Assembly: GCF_016793485.1 (NCBI RefSeq)
Contig: NZ_JAEULZ010000038.1
Span: forward strand, 1-64,000
DNA: 64,000 nucleotides
Direction of reading: 5' to 3'
Origin: Mesorhizobium sp.
Lineage (GTDB): Bacteria > Pseudomonadota > Alphaproteobacteria > Rhizobiales > Rhizobiaceae
Part shown: one piece after another, positions 27,894-36,480 of the stretch
Position numbering within the stretch: position 1 is the stretch's first letter
Layout of the letters: every line of letters starts with the position of its first letter
Program-made: the position numbers and the translations under genes
The notes under the pieces: generated by a model
Databases searched by the model: none
What the model was told of the DNA's origin: nothing
Seen by the model: the letters and a program-made list of their open reading frames with translations, nothing else

Positions 27894-28565
27894 TTACTCC
27901 GCGGGCGGAGCAGAATCGTCCAGCGGTTCGCCGGGGATCTGTTCTGACTGGCCTTCCTCGGGATCGGCCACGATCGGGCCTTCGCCGCCCGCACCGGGGG
28001 TGGTGCTTTGCTGTGCCGGCGCGGCTGGGGTTTCGGGAACCGGCGCTGGCTCGTCGCCGGTTGTCAGCTTCTTGAGGATCGAGTTCTCGGGATCGTCGGG
28101 CAGGAAGCCTTCTATGGTCGCGCCGATTCGCTCCAGCATAGGCAGCGACTTCGCCTCTGTAATCCAGGCGGGCTTGTTGGCCCCGGCCAGCCAGTTGAAG
28201 AACAGCAGGCCGACGGCGACGACGAGGATGCCGCGCGCCGCGCCGTAGAGGAAGCCGAGCGTCCGGTCGAGCGCGCCAACGCGCGAGTCGATGATCCAGT
28301 CGGCGATCTTCATCGTAATGATGGTCACGATGATAAGCGCGACGACAAAGACGATGCCGGCGGATGCGACCATCGCGATCTGCTCGTTGTCGATGTATGG
28401 CTCCACATAGGGAAGCAGCACCGGAAAGAAGAAGTAGGCGGCCGCGGCCGCTGCGATCCACGAGGCGATCGACAGAATTTCGCGAGACAGGCCACGCACC
28501 ATGGCCAGCATCGCCGAGACGAGCGTAAACCCGATGACTATTCCGTCAAGCAGCGTTATCGGCAT
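27894..28565 (-). CDS. cvpA: CvpA-family membrane protein
   Basis: A 223-residue inner-membrane protein. Four hydrophobic segments (starting TLLDGIVIGFTLVSAMLAMVRG, residues 4-25) match the colicin V production protein family, then comes a Pro/Glu-rich cytosolic or periplasmic tail (GDEPAPVPETPAAPAQQ). The conserved G-x-RE segment is RGLSREILS. CvpA is placed next to purF in many genomes and is linked to envelope homeostasis. The start at 28565 matches the family; it lies 31 nt after radA. Confidence 0.9.
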   Translation of the reverse strand: MPITLLDGIVIGFTLVSAMLAMVRGLSREILSIASWIAAAAAAYFFFPVLLPYVEPYIDNEQIAMVASAGIVFVVALIIVTIITMKIADWIIDSRVGALDRTLGFLYGAARGILVVAVGLLFFNWLAGANKPAWITEAKSLPMLERIGATIEGFLPDDPENSILKKLTTGDEPAPVPETPAAPAQQSTTPGAGGEGPIVADPEEGQSEQIPGEPLDDSAPPAE

Positions 28566-28596
28566 GGTGCGGTCCCAACTCCTTGAATCACTGGCA

Positions 28597-30015
28597 TCAC
28601 CCGACGTCATCGTCGCGGTCACGCCCAGAGTCCCCTCTTGAAGACCCCGCAATACGAATCACGAGGTCGGTCAATGTCGCCGGCTGGAAAGATCGTCCAG
28701 CCATCGACCCCGACGGTTCCTCGCTCCCGTGCGGCAGAACCGCTTGCCCGAACCCCAACTTTTCGGCCTCCTTCAACCGTTGCTGCGCATGCGCAACCGG
28801 CCTGATGGCTCCCGAAAGGCTAACCTCGCCGAAATAGACGCAATCAGCGGGCAGGGCAAGACCGGTGAGCGACGACACCAGCGCCGCAGCGACTGCCAGA
28901 TCGGCAGCCGGTTCGGAGATGCGATAGCCGCCGGCGACGTTGAGATAGACGTCGTGCTGACCGAAGCGGACGCCGCAATGCGCTTCCAGCACCGCCAGCA
29001 CCATGGCAAGGCGCGGCTGGTCCCAGCCGACGACGGCGCGGCGCGGCGTGCCGAGCGAGGAAGGGGCGACCAGCGCCTGGATCTCGACCAGCACGGGGCG
29101 CGTGCCCTCCATGCCGGCGAAGACGGCGGCGCCGGGCGCCTTGGCATGACGCTCGCCGAGGAACAGTTCGGAGGGGTTGGAGACTTCGCGCAGGCCCTTG
29201 TCCGACATCTCGAACACGCCGATCTCGTCGGTCGGCCCGAAACGGTTTTTCACGGCGCGCAGGATGCGGAAATGGTGGCCGCCTTCGCCCTCGAAATAAA
29301 GCACGGCGTCAACCATGTGCTCGACGACGCGCGGGCCGGCGATCTGGCCTTCCTTGGTGACGTGGCCAACCAGAACGACGGCCGAGCCCGTTGATTTGGC
29401 ATAGCGAATGACGGACTGGGCGGCCGCGCGTACCTGGGTGACCGTGCCCGGCGCCGAGTCGGCAAGGTCCGTCCACAACGTCTGGATGGAATCGAGGATG
29501 ACGAGGTCGGGACGCCGACCCTCGGAAAGGGTCGCGAGGATGTCCTCGACGTTGGTTTCGGCGGCCAGTTCCACCGGTGTGTCTGCGACACCAAGCCGCT
29601 GCGCGCGCAGGCGCACCTGCGCCACGGCTTCCTCGCCGGAGACGTAGACGATGCGATTGCCTTTTGCGGCAAGGGCCGCGGCCGCCTGCATGAGAAGGGT
29701 AGACTTGCCGATGCCGGGATCGCCGCCGACCAGCACGGCCGAGCCGCGCACGAAGCCCCCGCCGGTCGCGCGGTCGAGTTCCGCGATGCCTGACGGGATA
29801 CGCGGCGCATCCTCGATCTCGCCGGCCAGCGACGTCAGCGCGACGATCCGGCCCTTGCGTGGACTGCGCAGTGCCTGCGGCCCGCCAGCGATGCCGCCGG
29901 CGTTGTTCTCCTCGACGATCGTGTTCCACTCGCCGCAGGCCTCGCATTTGCCCGACCAGCGCGAACTGACGTTGCCGCATGACTGGCAGATGAACTGGGT
30001 ACGGGATTTAGCCAT
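28597..30015 (-). CDS. radA: DNA repair protein RadA
   Basis: A 472-residue RecA-like ATPase that promotes branch migration in recombination repair. The N-terminal zinc finger has ICQSCGNVSSRWSGKCEACG. Walker A is GGDPGIGKST, the KNRFG motif specific for RadA is VKNRFGPTDEIG, and a Lon-like C-terminal domain follows (VSLSGAIRPVAHAQQRLKEAEKLGF spans the conserved end). Its ATG overlaps the stop of the upstream toxin gene (TGATG), so the two are translationally coupled. Confidence 0.97.
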   Translation of the reverse strand: MAKSRTQFICQSCGNVSSRWSGKCEACGEWNTIVEENNAGGIAGGPQALRSPRKGRIVALTSLAGEIEDAPRIPSGIAELDRATGGGFVRGSAVLVGGDPGIGKSTLLMQAAAALAAKGNRIVYVSGEEAVAQVRLRAQRLGVADTPVELAAETNVEDILATLSEGRRPDLVILDSIQTLWTDLADSAPGTVTQVRAAAQSVIRYAKSTGSAVVLVGHVTKEGQIAGPRVVEHMVDAVLYFEGEGGHHFRILRAVKNRFGPTDEIGVFEMSDKGLREVSNPSELFLGERHAKAPGAAVFAGMEGTRPVLVEIQALVAPSSLGTPRRAVVGWDQPRLAMVLAVLEAHCGVRFGQHDVYLNVAGGYRISEPAADLAVAAALVSSLTGLALPADCVYFGEVSLSGAIRPVAHAQQRLKEAEKLGFGQAVLPHGSEEPSGSMAGRSFQPATLTDLVIRIAGSSRGDSGRDRDDDVG

Positions 30016-30455
30016 CAGTCTGTCCTGGGGACTACGCGTGCACGCCGCTGCTCGTATTCGTGCAGGAAGGCGGCGCGAACTTTGCGAAAAAGATCTGCGG
30101 GAAGCTCGCCATATGCGACAGAGGTGGCCCCACCGACTGTTGCCGGTCGCAAATCAGGGCCGGGCCAACTGAACTGGTTTGCCTCCGAGACGACTATCCA
30201 CGAACGCTGGTGATCAAGTCCAAGACGTTGCTTGGTTGCGTGGGGAACTTCGACTGCCCGATCACCCGGCGCCGGAGGGCTATGAGTTAGAGGCAGAACG
30301 ACAACAGATGTTTCACTGTCCGCTGCAATGACAGCAAGAACGATAGCGCATGGTCTATCCTTGCGGCCTTCTTCTCGACCGCGATCATGCTCATCGGCCC
30401 AAAGATAGCTGTATCTGACAACAAGACCTGGAATGGGTTTAGGAAGCGTCGCCAA
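30015..30455 (-). CDS. PemK/MazF-like toxin, type II toxin-antitoxin system
   Basis: A 146-residue protein that fits the PemK-like growth-inhibitor group: GLVVRYSYLWADEHDRGREE, KDRPCAIVLAV, VVVLPLTHSPP, RSWIVVSEANQFSWPGPD and a C-terminal helix LRKVRAAF-like segment. MazF/PemK toxins are ribosome-independent mRNA endonucleases. The frame can only open with TTG at 30455 (no ATG or GTG), just after the antitoxin stop, which suggests coupled and low-level translation. Its own stop overlaps the radA start. Confidence 0.75.
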   Translation of the reverse strand: MATLPKPIPGLVVRYSYLWADEHDRGREEGRKDRPCAIVLAVIAADSETSVVVLPLTHSPPAPGDRAVEVPHATKQRLGLDHQRSWIVVSEANQFSWPGPDLRPATVGGATSVAYGELPADLFRKVRAAFLHEYEQRRARVVPRTD

Positions 30456-30457
30456 GC

Positions 30458-30715
30458 TCAGCCGTCAAGTTCGTGGTTGAACGCTTCCGATTCCAGAGAC
30501 GGTTCGGCCTTCTCGATCGCCTCGATCATCTCGTCGGTAAAATCCTCCAGCCGTAGAACCTGCCGATCCCGCCGCTTCAGGCGGTTGTATTCCTCCGTCG
30601 AGATCATCACCGTGCGCTCGCGGCCGTTGCGTGTCACCGCAACTGGCTGCGTGAGCGCGAGATCCTGATACCGACCGATGTTGCGCTGAAACTCCGCTGA
30701 ACTGACCTTGATCAT
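30458..30715 (-). CDS. Phd/YefM-family antitoxin
   Basis: An 85-residue antitoxin. The N-terminal DNA-binding fold MIKVSSAEFQRNIGRYQDLA and PVAVTRNGRERTVMIS are typical of Phd/YefM proteins, with an acidic C-terminus that would wrap the toxin. It lies directly before the PemK-like toxin on the same strand and has a palindromic operator upstream. ATG 30715 is preferred over GTG 30724. It should repress its own operon, more tightly with toxin bound. Confidence 0.88.
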   Translation of the reverse strand: MIKVSSAEFQRNIGRYQDLALTQPVAVTRNGRERTVMISTEEYNRLKRRDRQVLRLEDFTDEMIEAIEKAEPSLESEAFNHELDG

Positions 30716-30731
30716 GTCAGACACCTTTCAT

Positions 30732-30767
30732 GCATCTTATGCATTATCCGTATAATACATAAGATGC
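30732..30767 (-). promoter_or_regulatory. toxin-antitoxin operator palindrome with overlapping -10-like sequences
   Basis: Perfect outer arms GCATCTTATG (30732-30741) / CATAAGATGC (30758-30767), with inner ATTAT / ATAAT pairs. The AT-rich centre contains TATAAT-like hexamers on both strands. It ends 16 nt before the antitoxin start, as expected for Phd/YefM autoregulation. Confidence 0.8.
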
Positions 30768-30813
30768 GGGTTTCTAGCAATGAAGGCCGCTTCCGACCGA
30801 GCGCGTCAAATTC

Positions 30814-30853
30814 AAAAAGGCGGAGGCAGCACGTGAGCATGGCTGCCTCCGCC
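30814..30853 (-). terminator. intrinsic terminator of dnaB
   Basis: Perfect 12-bp stem GGCGGAGGCAGC (30819-30830) / GCTGCCTCCGCC (30842-30853) with an 11-nt loop and T5 after it on the minus strand. It lies about 60 nt after the dnaB stop, and separates dnaB from the toxin-antitoxin promoter. Confidence 0.9.
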
Positions 30854-30912
30854 CGGACCCGCATAGCGGGTCGACCCTGCCTGACGAGGGGAGGGTTTTG
30901 GGCATCGCCGAC

Positions 30913-32403
30913 CTATTCAAACCGTTCGGGTAGATGGTCACCTTCGGCGAGGTCGGAGAATCTGGTGTATTCGCCCTGGAAGGCGAGGCCGACGGTCCCC
31001 GTGGGTCCGTGGCGCTGCTTGGCGATGATGACTTCGGCCTTGCCCCGCGCCTCGTTCATCTGGTCCTCCCATTGGACATATTCGGGAGTGCCGGGCTTCG
31101 GCTCCTTGTTCTTGAGGTAGTACTCCTCGCGATAGACGAAGAGCACCACGTCGGCGTCCTGCTCAATCGACCCGGATTCTCTGAGGTCGGACAGCTGAGG
31201 GCGCTTGTCGTCGCGGCTTTCGACCTGACGCGAGAGCTGCGACAGCGCGATGATCGGCACGCCGAGTTCCTTGCCCAGCGCCTTGAGGCCGGTGGTGATC
31301 TCAGTGATTTCCTGCACGCGGTTCTGAGAGGCGCGCGCACTCGATCCCTGCATGAGCTGGATATAGTCGATCACCAGGACGTCGAGCCCGCGCTGGCGTT
31401 TCAGCCGCCTCGCGCGGGCAGCGAGCTGCGCGATCGAGATACCGCCGGTCTGGTCGATGTAGAGGGGAACCCTCTGCATCATCTGGGCGCAGGCGGCGAG
31501 TTTCTCGAAGTCCGTCTCTGTGATCTCGCCACGCCGGATCTTGGAGGAGGGAATTTCCGTCTGCTCCGAGATGATACGTGTGGCGAGCTGCTCGGACGAC
31601 ATTTCGAGCGAGAAGAAGCCGATGACGCCGCCATTCTTGGCCTTGAGGGAACCGTCGGCCTGCTGGCCCGGCTCGTAGGCATGGGCGATGTTGAAGGCGA
31701 TGTTGGTGGCGAGCGACGTCTTGCCCATGCCGGGACGGCCGGCAAGCACGATCAGGTCGGAGGGTTGCAACCCGCCCATGCGACGATCGAGGTCGCGCAG
31801 GCCTGTGGCGACGCCGGAAAGGTGCCCGTCGCGCATGAAGGCGGCGTTGGCCATGTCGACGGCGGTCTTCACAGCGTCGGTGAAGCTCTCGAAGCCGCCG
31901 TCGTAGCGGCCGGTTTCAGCCAGCTCGAACAGCCGCCGCTCGGCGTCCTCGATCTGGTCGGACGGGCTCATGTCGACAGGCGCGTCATAGGCGATGTTGA
32001 CCATATCCTCGCCGACCGTGATCAGTGCACGACGGGTGGCGAGATCGTAGATGGCGCGGCCATAGTCGGCTGCGTTGATGACGGTGACGGCTTCGGCCGC
32101 GAGGCGGGCGAGATAGAAGGCGACCGTCATGTCGCCGACCTTCTCGTCTGCCGGCAGGAAGGTCTTGATCGTCACCGGATCGGCCTTCTTGCCCATGCGG
32201 ATCAGTTCGGCCGAAACCTCAAAAATCTTGCGGTGCAGCGGCTCGTAGAAATGCGAGGATTTCAGGAAATCGGAGACGCGATAGAACGCGTCATTGTTGA
32301 CGAGCACAGCTCCAAGCAGCGCCTGCTCCGCCTCGATGTTGTTGGGCGCCTCGCGGTAGAGCGGGGTTTCCGCCACGGGGAATTTTCGCGCTGCCTCTGC
32401 CAT
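30913..32403 (-). CDS. dnaB: replicative DNA helicase DnaB
   Basis: Hexameric helicase that unwinds DNA at the fork and recruits primase. The protein has 496 residues. An N-terminal helical collar domain (NIEAEQALLGAVLVNN, HFYEPLHRKIFEV) leads to the RecA-like domain with Walker A LAGRPGMGKTS, Walker B LDVLVIDYIQLM, SQLSRQVESRDDKRPQLSDL and the RESGSIEQDADVV segment. The domain is continuous, so no intein is present. A good promoter candidate lies at 32550-32578. Confidence 0.98.
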   Translation of the reverse strand: MAEAARKFPVAETPLYREAPNNIEAEQALLGAVLVNNDAFYRVSDFLKSSHFYEPLHRKIFEVSAELIRMGKKADPVTIKTFLPADEKVGDMTVAFYLARLAAEAVTVINAADYGRAIYDLATRRALITVGEDMVNIAYDAPVDMSPSDQIEDAERRLFELAETGRYDGGFESFTDAVKTAVDMANAAFMRDGHLSGVATGLRDLDRRMGGLQPSDLIVLAGRPGMGKTSLATNIAFNIAHAYEPGQQADGSLKAKNGGVIGFFSLEMSSEQLATRIISEQTEIPSSKIRRGEITETDFEKLAACAQMMQRVPLYIDQTGGISIAQLAARARRLKRQRGLDVLVIDYIQLMQGSSARASQNRVQEITEITTGLKALGKELGVPIIALSQLSRQVESRDDKRPQLSDLRESGSIEQDADVVLFVYREEYYLKNKEPKPGTPEYVQWEDQMNEARGKAEVIIAKQRHGPTGTVGLAFQGEYTRFSDLAEGDHLPERFE

Positions 32404-32549
32404 CTATTCCTGTCCCTGAGCCGATCCCTGCCTAATGAGAGTCGCCGGAGGAAACAGCATCGTCTTCGGCTGGGTCACCGCTGTTCACAGCAGTCCACAG
32501 GCCGGGCTGTCACGCCAACGAATCCGGGTTGACTCGAATCGAGCGCCAG

Positions 32550-32578
32550 AGTGTAGCCGTGCTCAAGGAACAAAACAA
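32550..32578 (-). promoter_or_regulatory. candidate sigma-70 promoter for dnaB
   Basis: On the minus strand, TTGTTT (32578-32573) and TACACT (32555-32550) are 17 bp apart, about 147 nt before the dnaB ATG. The rest of the 32404-32676 gap shows no gene. Confidence 0.4.
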
Positions 32579-32676
32579 GAACTTTAAGAGCGCACCAAAG
32601 CCTGCCCCGAGGCGGCTTGCATCAAACTAGGCAGCCCGTTTGGCTGCTCGGGCGGTGCTCAGGCTCGGACGAGCGC

Positions 32677-32871
32677 TCAGGCTCCGGCGTTGCGCCTGGC
32701 CACCTTGGACATCAGAATTCCAATGCCAATGGCGAGGATCACGACCCCCGCGATCATGTACAGCATCGCGTCTGACCTGTAGCCCGATGCGGCGACCAGG
32801 AACCCCAGGATAATGCAGAGCACGCCCACAAGCTTGCCGATCAGAAACCGCTTGCCATCTTCCAGTGCCAC
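32677..32871 (-). CDS. small two-helix membrane protein
   Basis: A 64-residue protein with two hydrophobic segments (GVLCIILGFLVAASG and MIAGVVILAIGIGILM) and a basic C-terminus. No family is recognised with certainty. The start is decided by the ribosome binding site: AGGAGG lies 5 nt before GTG 32871 (start ALEDGKRF), while the in-frame ATG at 32895 has none. It may be a conserved rhizobial orphan. Confidence 0.65.
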   Translation of the reverse strand: MALEDGKRFLIGKLVGVLCIILGFLVAASGYRSDAMLYMIAGVVILAIGIGILMSKVARRNAGA

Positions 32872-33008
32872 ATCACCCTCCTGCGTACTGAACATGTAAA
32901 ATCTGGTTCGGACTATGCGTGGCCAGACCGCCGGGTGTCCAGAAGGCATTTGCATGCCCAGCGTTGCTAGCTGTGGACCATTGGCCGGACCGACGGCCGT
33001 TTCGGGCT

Positions 33009-33983
33009 TCAGGGTTGTGTCGGCAGTGTGTCACCCCAATCGACGCGCCGCGCGCGGCGGAAAGCTTCGCCTTCGCGCTTGGTTACCAGCCGCTCTGTGA
33101 CATCGCCGTCTGCAAGGCAGAGCTTCAATTCGATGCGTCCCTTGCTGTGCTGCGGCGGCGCGATGACACGGGCGGCCGAAGTCGGGACGGGCTGCTGCGA
33201 TGCCGCCAGATAGATGAACTTTTCATCCTCCCACGGCACTTCGGCGTTCTTTGTCAGCCGGTGCAGGCGCGAGCGCGCAACCCGTCGCGAGAAATGGCAC
33301 CAGTCGGGGGGATTGAGGGGGCAGGGCGCTTCATGGGGGCACGGCGCCAACACATGCGCACCGGCCTCGATCAACCGGCTGCGGACGGCGAGGATGCGCT
33401 GCCAGCCGGCCGGCGTGCCCGGTTCGATCACCAGAAGCGTGTGCCCGGTCAGCGCCCACAGGCGATCGACCAGCGCGGGCACCGCGTCCGGCGCGAGTTC
33501 GTCGAGCACGTAGGAGAGCGTCACGAGGTCAGCCGGCTTTGCAACATGCAGTGACTTCGTAGCGTCGCCCGCCAGCCAATGCGCCGACGGAAGTGCCGCA
33601 TCCACTGCAAGCGCCATTCCCGTCTTGCGGGCGGCATCGCTCGCCTCGATGATCGTCGCCCCCTCAAGGCTGTCCCAGCAATCGCTGGCGGCCCAGAGAA
33701 CCGAGCCGGGGCCGGCACCCACGTCGATCAGGGTCTTCGGGGAAAAATCCGGAGCAGCCTCGGCGACGTAGCCCATGCTGGCGCGGATGGCGGCGTAAGT
33801 GGCGGGGAGCCGCGCCGCAAGATAGGCCTTCATCGCCGTTTCGCTGTCGAGATGAAGCCTGCCGTCACGCGTTTCGGCGCGATAGCGGCGCGACAACAGG
33901 TCGGCGGCGGTGCGCAACTGGTCTAGCGGCGTGCCTTCGAGATAGCGGTCGACCGCCTGCCGGAGCGCTACGGGGAGTTCCAT
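33009..33983 (-). CDS. Rsm22-family methyltransferase-like protein with Fe-S cysteine motif
   Basis: A 324-residue member of the Rsm22 family (bacterial relatives of mitochondrial Rsm22/METTL17, which take part in small-subunit ribosome assembly). A SAM-binding motif is seen in TLIDVGAGPGSVLWAA, with SYVLDELAPDAV and LLVIEPGTPAGW beyond it. The motif CPHEAPCPLNPPDWCHF supplies cysteines of the kind that hold a [4Fe-4S] cluster in METTL17. Start 33983 matches the family and lies 1 nt after the ynfA stop, so the two are cotranscribed. rRNA methylation activity is unproven. Confidence 0.87.
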   Translation of the reverse strand: MELPVALRQAVDRYLEGTPLDQLRTAADLLSRRYRAETRDGRLHLDSETAMKAYLAARLPATYAAIRASMGYVAEAAPDFSPKTLIDVGAGPGSVLWAASDCWDSLEGATIIEASDAARKTGMALAVDAALPSAHWLAGDATKSLHVAKPADLVTLSYVLDELAPDAVPALVDRLWALTGHTLLVIEPGTPAGWQRILAVRSRLIEAGAHVLAPCPHEAPCPLNPPDWCHFSRRVARSRLHRLTKNAEVPWEDEKFIYLAASQQPVPTSAARVIAPPQHSKGRIELKLCLADGDVTERLVTKREGEAFRRARRVDWGDTLPTQP

Positions 33984-33984
33984 T

Positions 33985-34308
33985 TCAGGCCGCGCGCGGC
34001 GCGAACAGGATGACCGACGCGCCGACAAGGCAGATAGCGACGCCGGCAGCATCCCAGCGATCCGGCCGCACACCCTCCGCCAGCCACAGCCAGGCTAGCG
34101 ACGCCGTGATGTAGATGCCGCCGTAGGCCGCGTAGGCACGGCCCGCCGCGTCACTTTCGGCCAGCGTCAGCAGCCATGCGAAGGCTACCAGCGAGACAAC
34201 GCCGGGGATCAGCCACAGCGCTGACTTGTCCAGCCGCCACCAGGCCCAGAAGGCGAAGCAGCCGGCGATCTCGGCCAGCGCCGCCGCGATGAAGATTGGA
34301 ATGGTCAT
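33985..34308 (-). CDS. YnfA-family small membrane protein
   Basis: A 107-residue inner-membrane protein with four helices: [20 protein letters not shown], the second after [32 protein letters not shown], and [15 protein letters not shown]. This matches YnfA (UPF0060), an SMR-like family, with reported multidrug efflux in some bacteria. Upstream of and coupled to the Rsm22 gene. Confidence 0.93.
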   Translation of the reverse strand: MTIPIFIAAALAEIAGCFAFWAWWRLDKSALWLIPGVVSLVAFAWLLTLAESDAAGRAYAAYGGIYITASLAWLWLAEGVRPDRWDAAGVAICLVGASVILFAPRAA

Positions 34309-34396
34309 GCAATTTCCCGCTCAACCGAACCCGGGCTTTTCGGGTCCAGTGTGAGGCAAGGCGCCGATTCTGACAAACGACGAGACTTTAGGCACT

Positions 34397-35731
34397 TCAG
34401 GCCTTTTTCGCGGTTGTCTTGCGCTTGGGCGCAGCCTTCTTCGGTACAGGCTTCGTGGTCACTGCCTCCGAAGCCTGCCGCTGTCCGCAGTCGTGCAGCG
34501 CCAGTTCCTTTTCAGTTTCCTGGATATAGTCGCGCGTCACCGGCAGCGTGTCGTTCTTCCGGGTCAACTGGATCTGGAAGATCACAAGGTCCTGCCAGCG
34601 GAACGCGGCTTCCGAACCGGCCAGGTAGAAATCCCACATGCGGCAGAAGCGCTCGTCGTAGATCGCTTTGGCCTTGTCACGATTGGCGAGGAAGCGGGCG
34701 CGCCAGTGCTTCAGGGTCTCGGCATAGTGCAGCCTGAGAATCTCGATATCGTTGACCACCAGCCCCGATTTCTCGATCGCCGGCATCACCTCCGACAGGG
34801 CAGGGATGTATCCGCCGGGGAAGATATACTTGCGGATGAAGGCGTTGGTCGCATAGGGCGGACCGCTGCGACCGATCGTATGCAGGACCATGACGCCATC
34901 CGGCTTGAGCAGTTGTGCGCACTTGTCGAAGAAGGTGCGGTAGTGGTTCAGGCCGACATGCTCGAACATCCCAACCGACACGATGCGGTCGAAGCGCTCA
35001 GAGATGTTGCGGTAGTCCTTGATCTCGAAATGGACGTGGTTTTCGAGGCCCTCGGTCTGCGCGCGCTCGGTAGCAACGCCGTGCTGTTCGGTCGACAGCG
35101 TGACGCCCAGCACATCGACCTCGAAGTTTTTCGCCAGGTAAAGGCCCAGCCCACCCCAGCCGGAGCCGATGTCGAGCACATTCTGACCCTGCTTCAGCCT
35201 CAGCTTGGCGGCAAGGTGGCGCTTCTTGGCGAGTTGCGCTTCCTCGAGCGTCACGTCGGGGCTCTCGAAATAGGCGCAGGAATACTGCATGTCCTTGTCG
35301 AGGAAGAGCTTGTAGAGGTCGCCCGACAGGTCGTAGTGGCGCTGGACGTTCTTCTTCGAGCGCGTCGTCGTGTTGACCTGCTGCAACCGGCGGAAGGCGT
35401 GGCGAAAACCCTCGATAGCCTTGGAAAAAGCCGCGTCGATGCCGCTCGGGCTCATGTTCTGGAAGCCGACTCGCAGAAGGTCGAGCGCATCGCCTTCAAT
35501 GATATCGATTTCCTCGTTCATGTAGGATTCGGGCACTGCCAGCATCGGGTCGATGGCCATGGCGCGGGCCGCGCGTCCGGTCTTGATGTGGACGTGAACA
35601 GGGTCGCCTGTACCGTCGCCGAATGTATGCTTCTGCCCGTCTGGACCGGTAATGCTGAGGTTGCCGGTCTTTACGAGGCCTGAGATGACGCGCTGCAACA
35701 ACTTATTCACGGCAAGAAGTCCCATTCCCAT
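34397..35731 (-). CDS. cfa: cyclopropane-fatty-acyl-phospholipid synthase family methyltransferase
   Basis: Adds a methylene bridge to unsaturated acyl chains of membrane phospholipids, using SAM. The 444-residue protein has the Cfa layout: an N-terminal lipid-binding domain, then NVQRHYDLSGDLYKLFLDKD, the SAM motif VLDIGSGWGGLGLYLA, GVTLSTEQ, and the C-terminal FIRKYIFPGGYIPALSE. The C-terminus has an extra Lys/Ala-rich tail (KPVPKKAAPKRKTTAKK). Start is one of two ATG codons six nt apart (35731 or 35725), neither with a clear Shine-Dalgarno. Confidence 0.92.
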   Translation of the reverse strand: MGMGLLAVNKLLQRVISGLVKTGNLSITGPDGQKHTFGDGTGDPVHVHIKTGRAARAMAIDPMLAVPESYMNEEIDIIEGDALDLLRVGFQNMSPSGIDAAFSKAIEGFRHAFRRLQQVNTTTRSKKNVQRHYDLSGDLYKLFLDKDMQYSCAYFESPDVTLEEAQLAKKRHLAAKLRLKQGQNVLDIGSGWGGLGLYLAKNFEVDVLGVTLSTEQHGVATERAQTEGLENHVHFEIKDYRNISERFDRIVSVGMFEHVGLNHYRTFFDKCAQLLKPDGVMVLHTIGRSGPPYATNAFIRKYIFPGGYIPALSEVMPAIEKSGLVVNDIEILRLHYAETLKHWRARFLANRDKAKAIYDERFCRMWDFYLAGSEAAFRWQDLVIFQIQLTRKNDTLPVTRDYIQETEKELALHDCGQRQASEAVTTKPVPKKAAPKRKTTAKKA

Positions 35732-35840
35732 CACGAACGGTTGACCAGTGTGCCTAATTTGTCGCGGTTTGAAAAGTTCTTCGTGGCACAAAATGTGCTT
35801 CAGGGATCGGGCCAACTGACAAGGCCGCCGTCGAACATGC

Positions 35841-35871
35841 AAAGAAAAAGCCCGGGCGAACCCGGGCTTTT
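35841..35871 (-). terminator. intrinsic terminator of the rpsF-rpsR-rplI operon
   Basis: Perfect 11-bp stem AAAAGCCCGGG / CCCGGGCTTTT with a 4-nt loop (35846-35871), followed on the minus strand by a T-rich tract. It lies 28 nt after the rplI stop. Confidence 0.93.
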
Positions 35872-35898
35872 GCATTCCTTGCGTTACGGTGAAGCCGA

Positions 35899-36480
35899 TC
35901 AGGCCTCTTCGCCGGCGTCTTCGTCCGAGTTCGGGTCGAAGAAGGCGTCGGGACGGGCGTTTTCGTTGATGTCGTCGCCATAGATGGCTTCGGCCGTCGT
36001 CAACGTCTCGCCCTTGGCCTGGCGTTCCGCCTCGTCGGCCGAGCGGGCGATGTTCAGGGTGACCGTGACCTCGACTTCCGGATGAAGCGCGATCGCCACG
36101 TTGGTCAGGCCGATGGTCTTGATCGGGTGGTTGAGTTCGATCTGGTTGCGCGAAACGCTGAAGCCTTCGGCCGTCAGCAGGTCGGCGATGTCGCGGGTCG
36201 ACACCGAGCCGTAGAGCTGGCCGGTTTCGCCAGCGGAGCGGACGATGACGAAGCTCTTGCCGTCGAGCTTCTCGGCGACCGTGCTGGCCTCCGACTTGCG
36301 CTCGAGGTTGCGGGCTTCGAGCTGGGCGCGCTGGCCCTCGAACTTCTTCTTGTTGGCTTCGTTGGCGCGCAGCGCCTTGCCCTTCGGCAGCAGGAAGTTG
36401 CGGGCGAAGCCGTCCTTGACGTTGACGGTCTCGCCCATCTGGCCGAGGCGGGAAATGCGTTCGAGAAGAATGACTTCCAT
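35899..36480 (-). CDS. rplI: 50S ribosomal protein L9
   Basis: A 193-residue L9. The N-terminal rRNA-binding lobe has [32 protein letters not shown] (residues 1-32, the family signature), followed by the long connecting helix, the C-terminal lobe and an acidic Asp/Glu-rich tail about 45 residues longer than in E. coli, which is common in Alphaproteobacteria. It is the last gene of the operon. The 206-nt gap to rpsR shows no gene; some relatives carry a membrane-protein gene there. Confidence 0.98.
   Translation of the reverse strand: MEVILLERISRLGQMGETVNVKDGFARNFLLPKGKALRANEANKKKFEGQRAQLEARNLERKSEASTVAEKLDGKSFVIVRSAGETGQLYGSVSTRDIADLLTAEGFSVSRNQIELNHPIKTIGLTNVAIALHPEVEVTVTLNIARSADEAERQAKGETLTTAEAIYGDDINENARPDAFFDPNSDEDAGEEA

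Noticed and set aside
30934-32532. A 532-codon open frame antisense to dnaB
   Set aside because: Shadow of dnaB codon bias; its translation has no fold signature and crosses the dnaB promoter.
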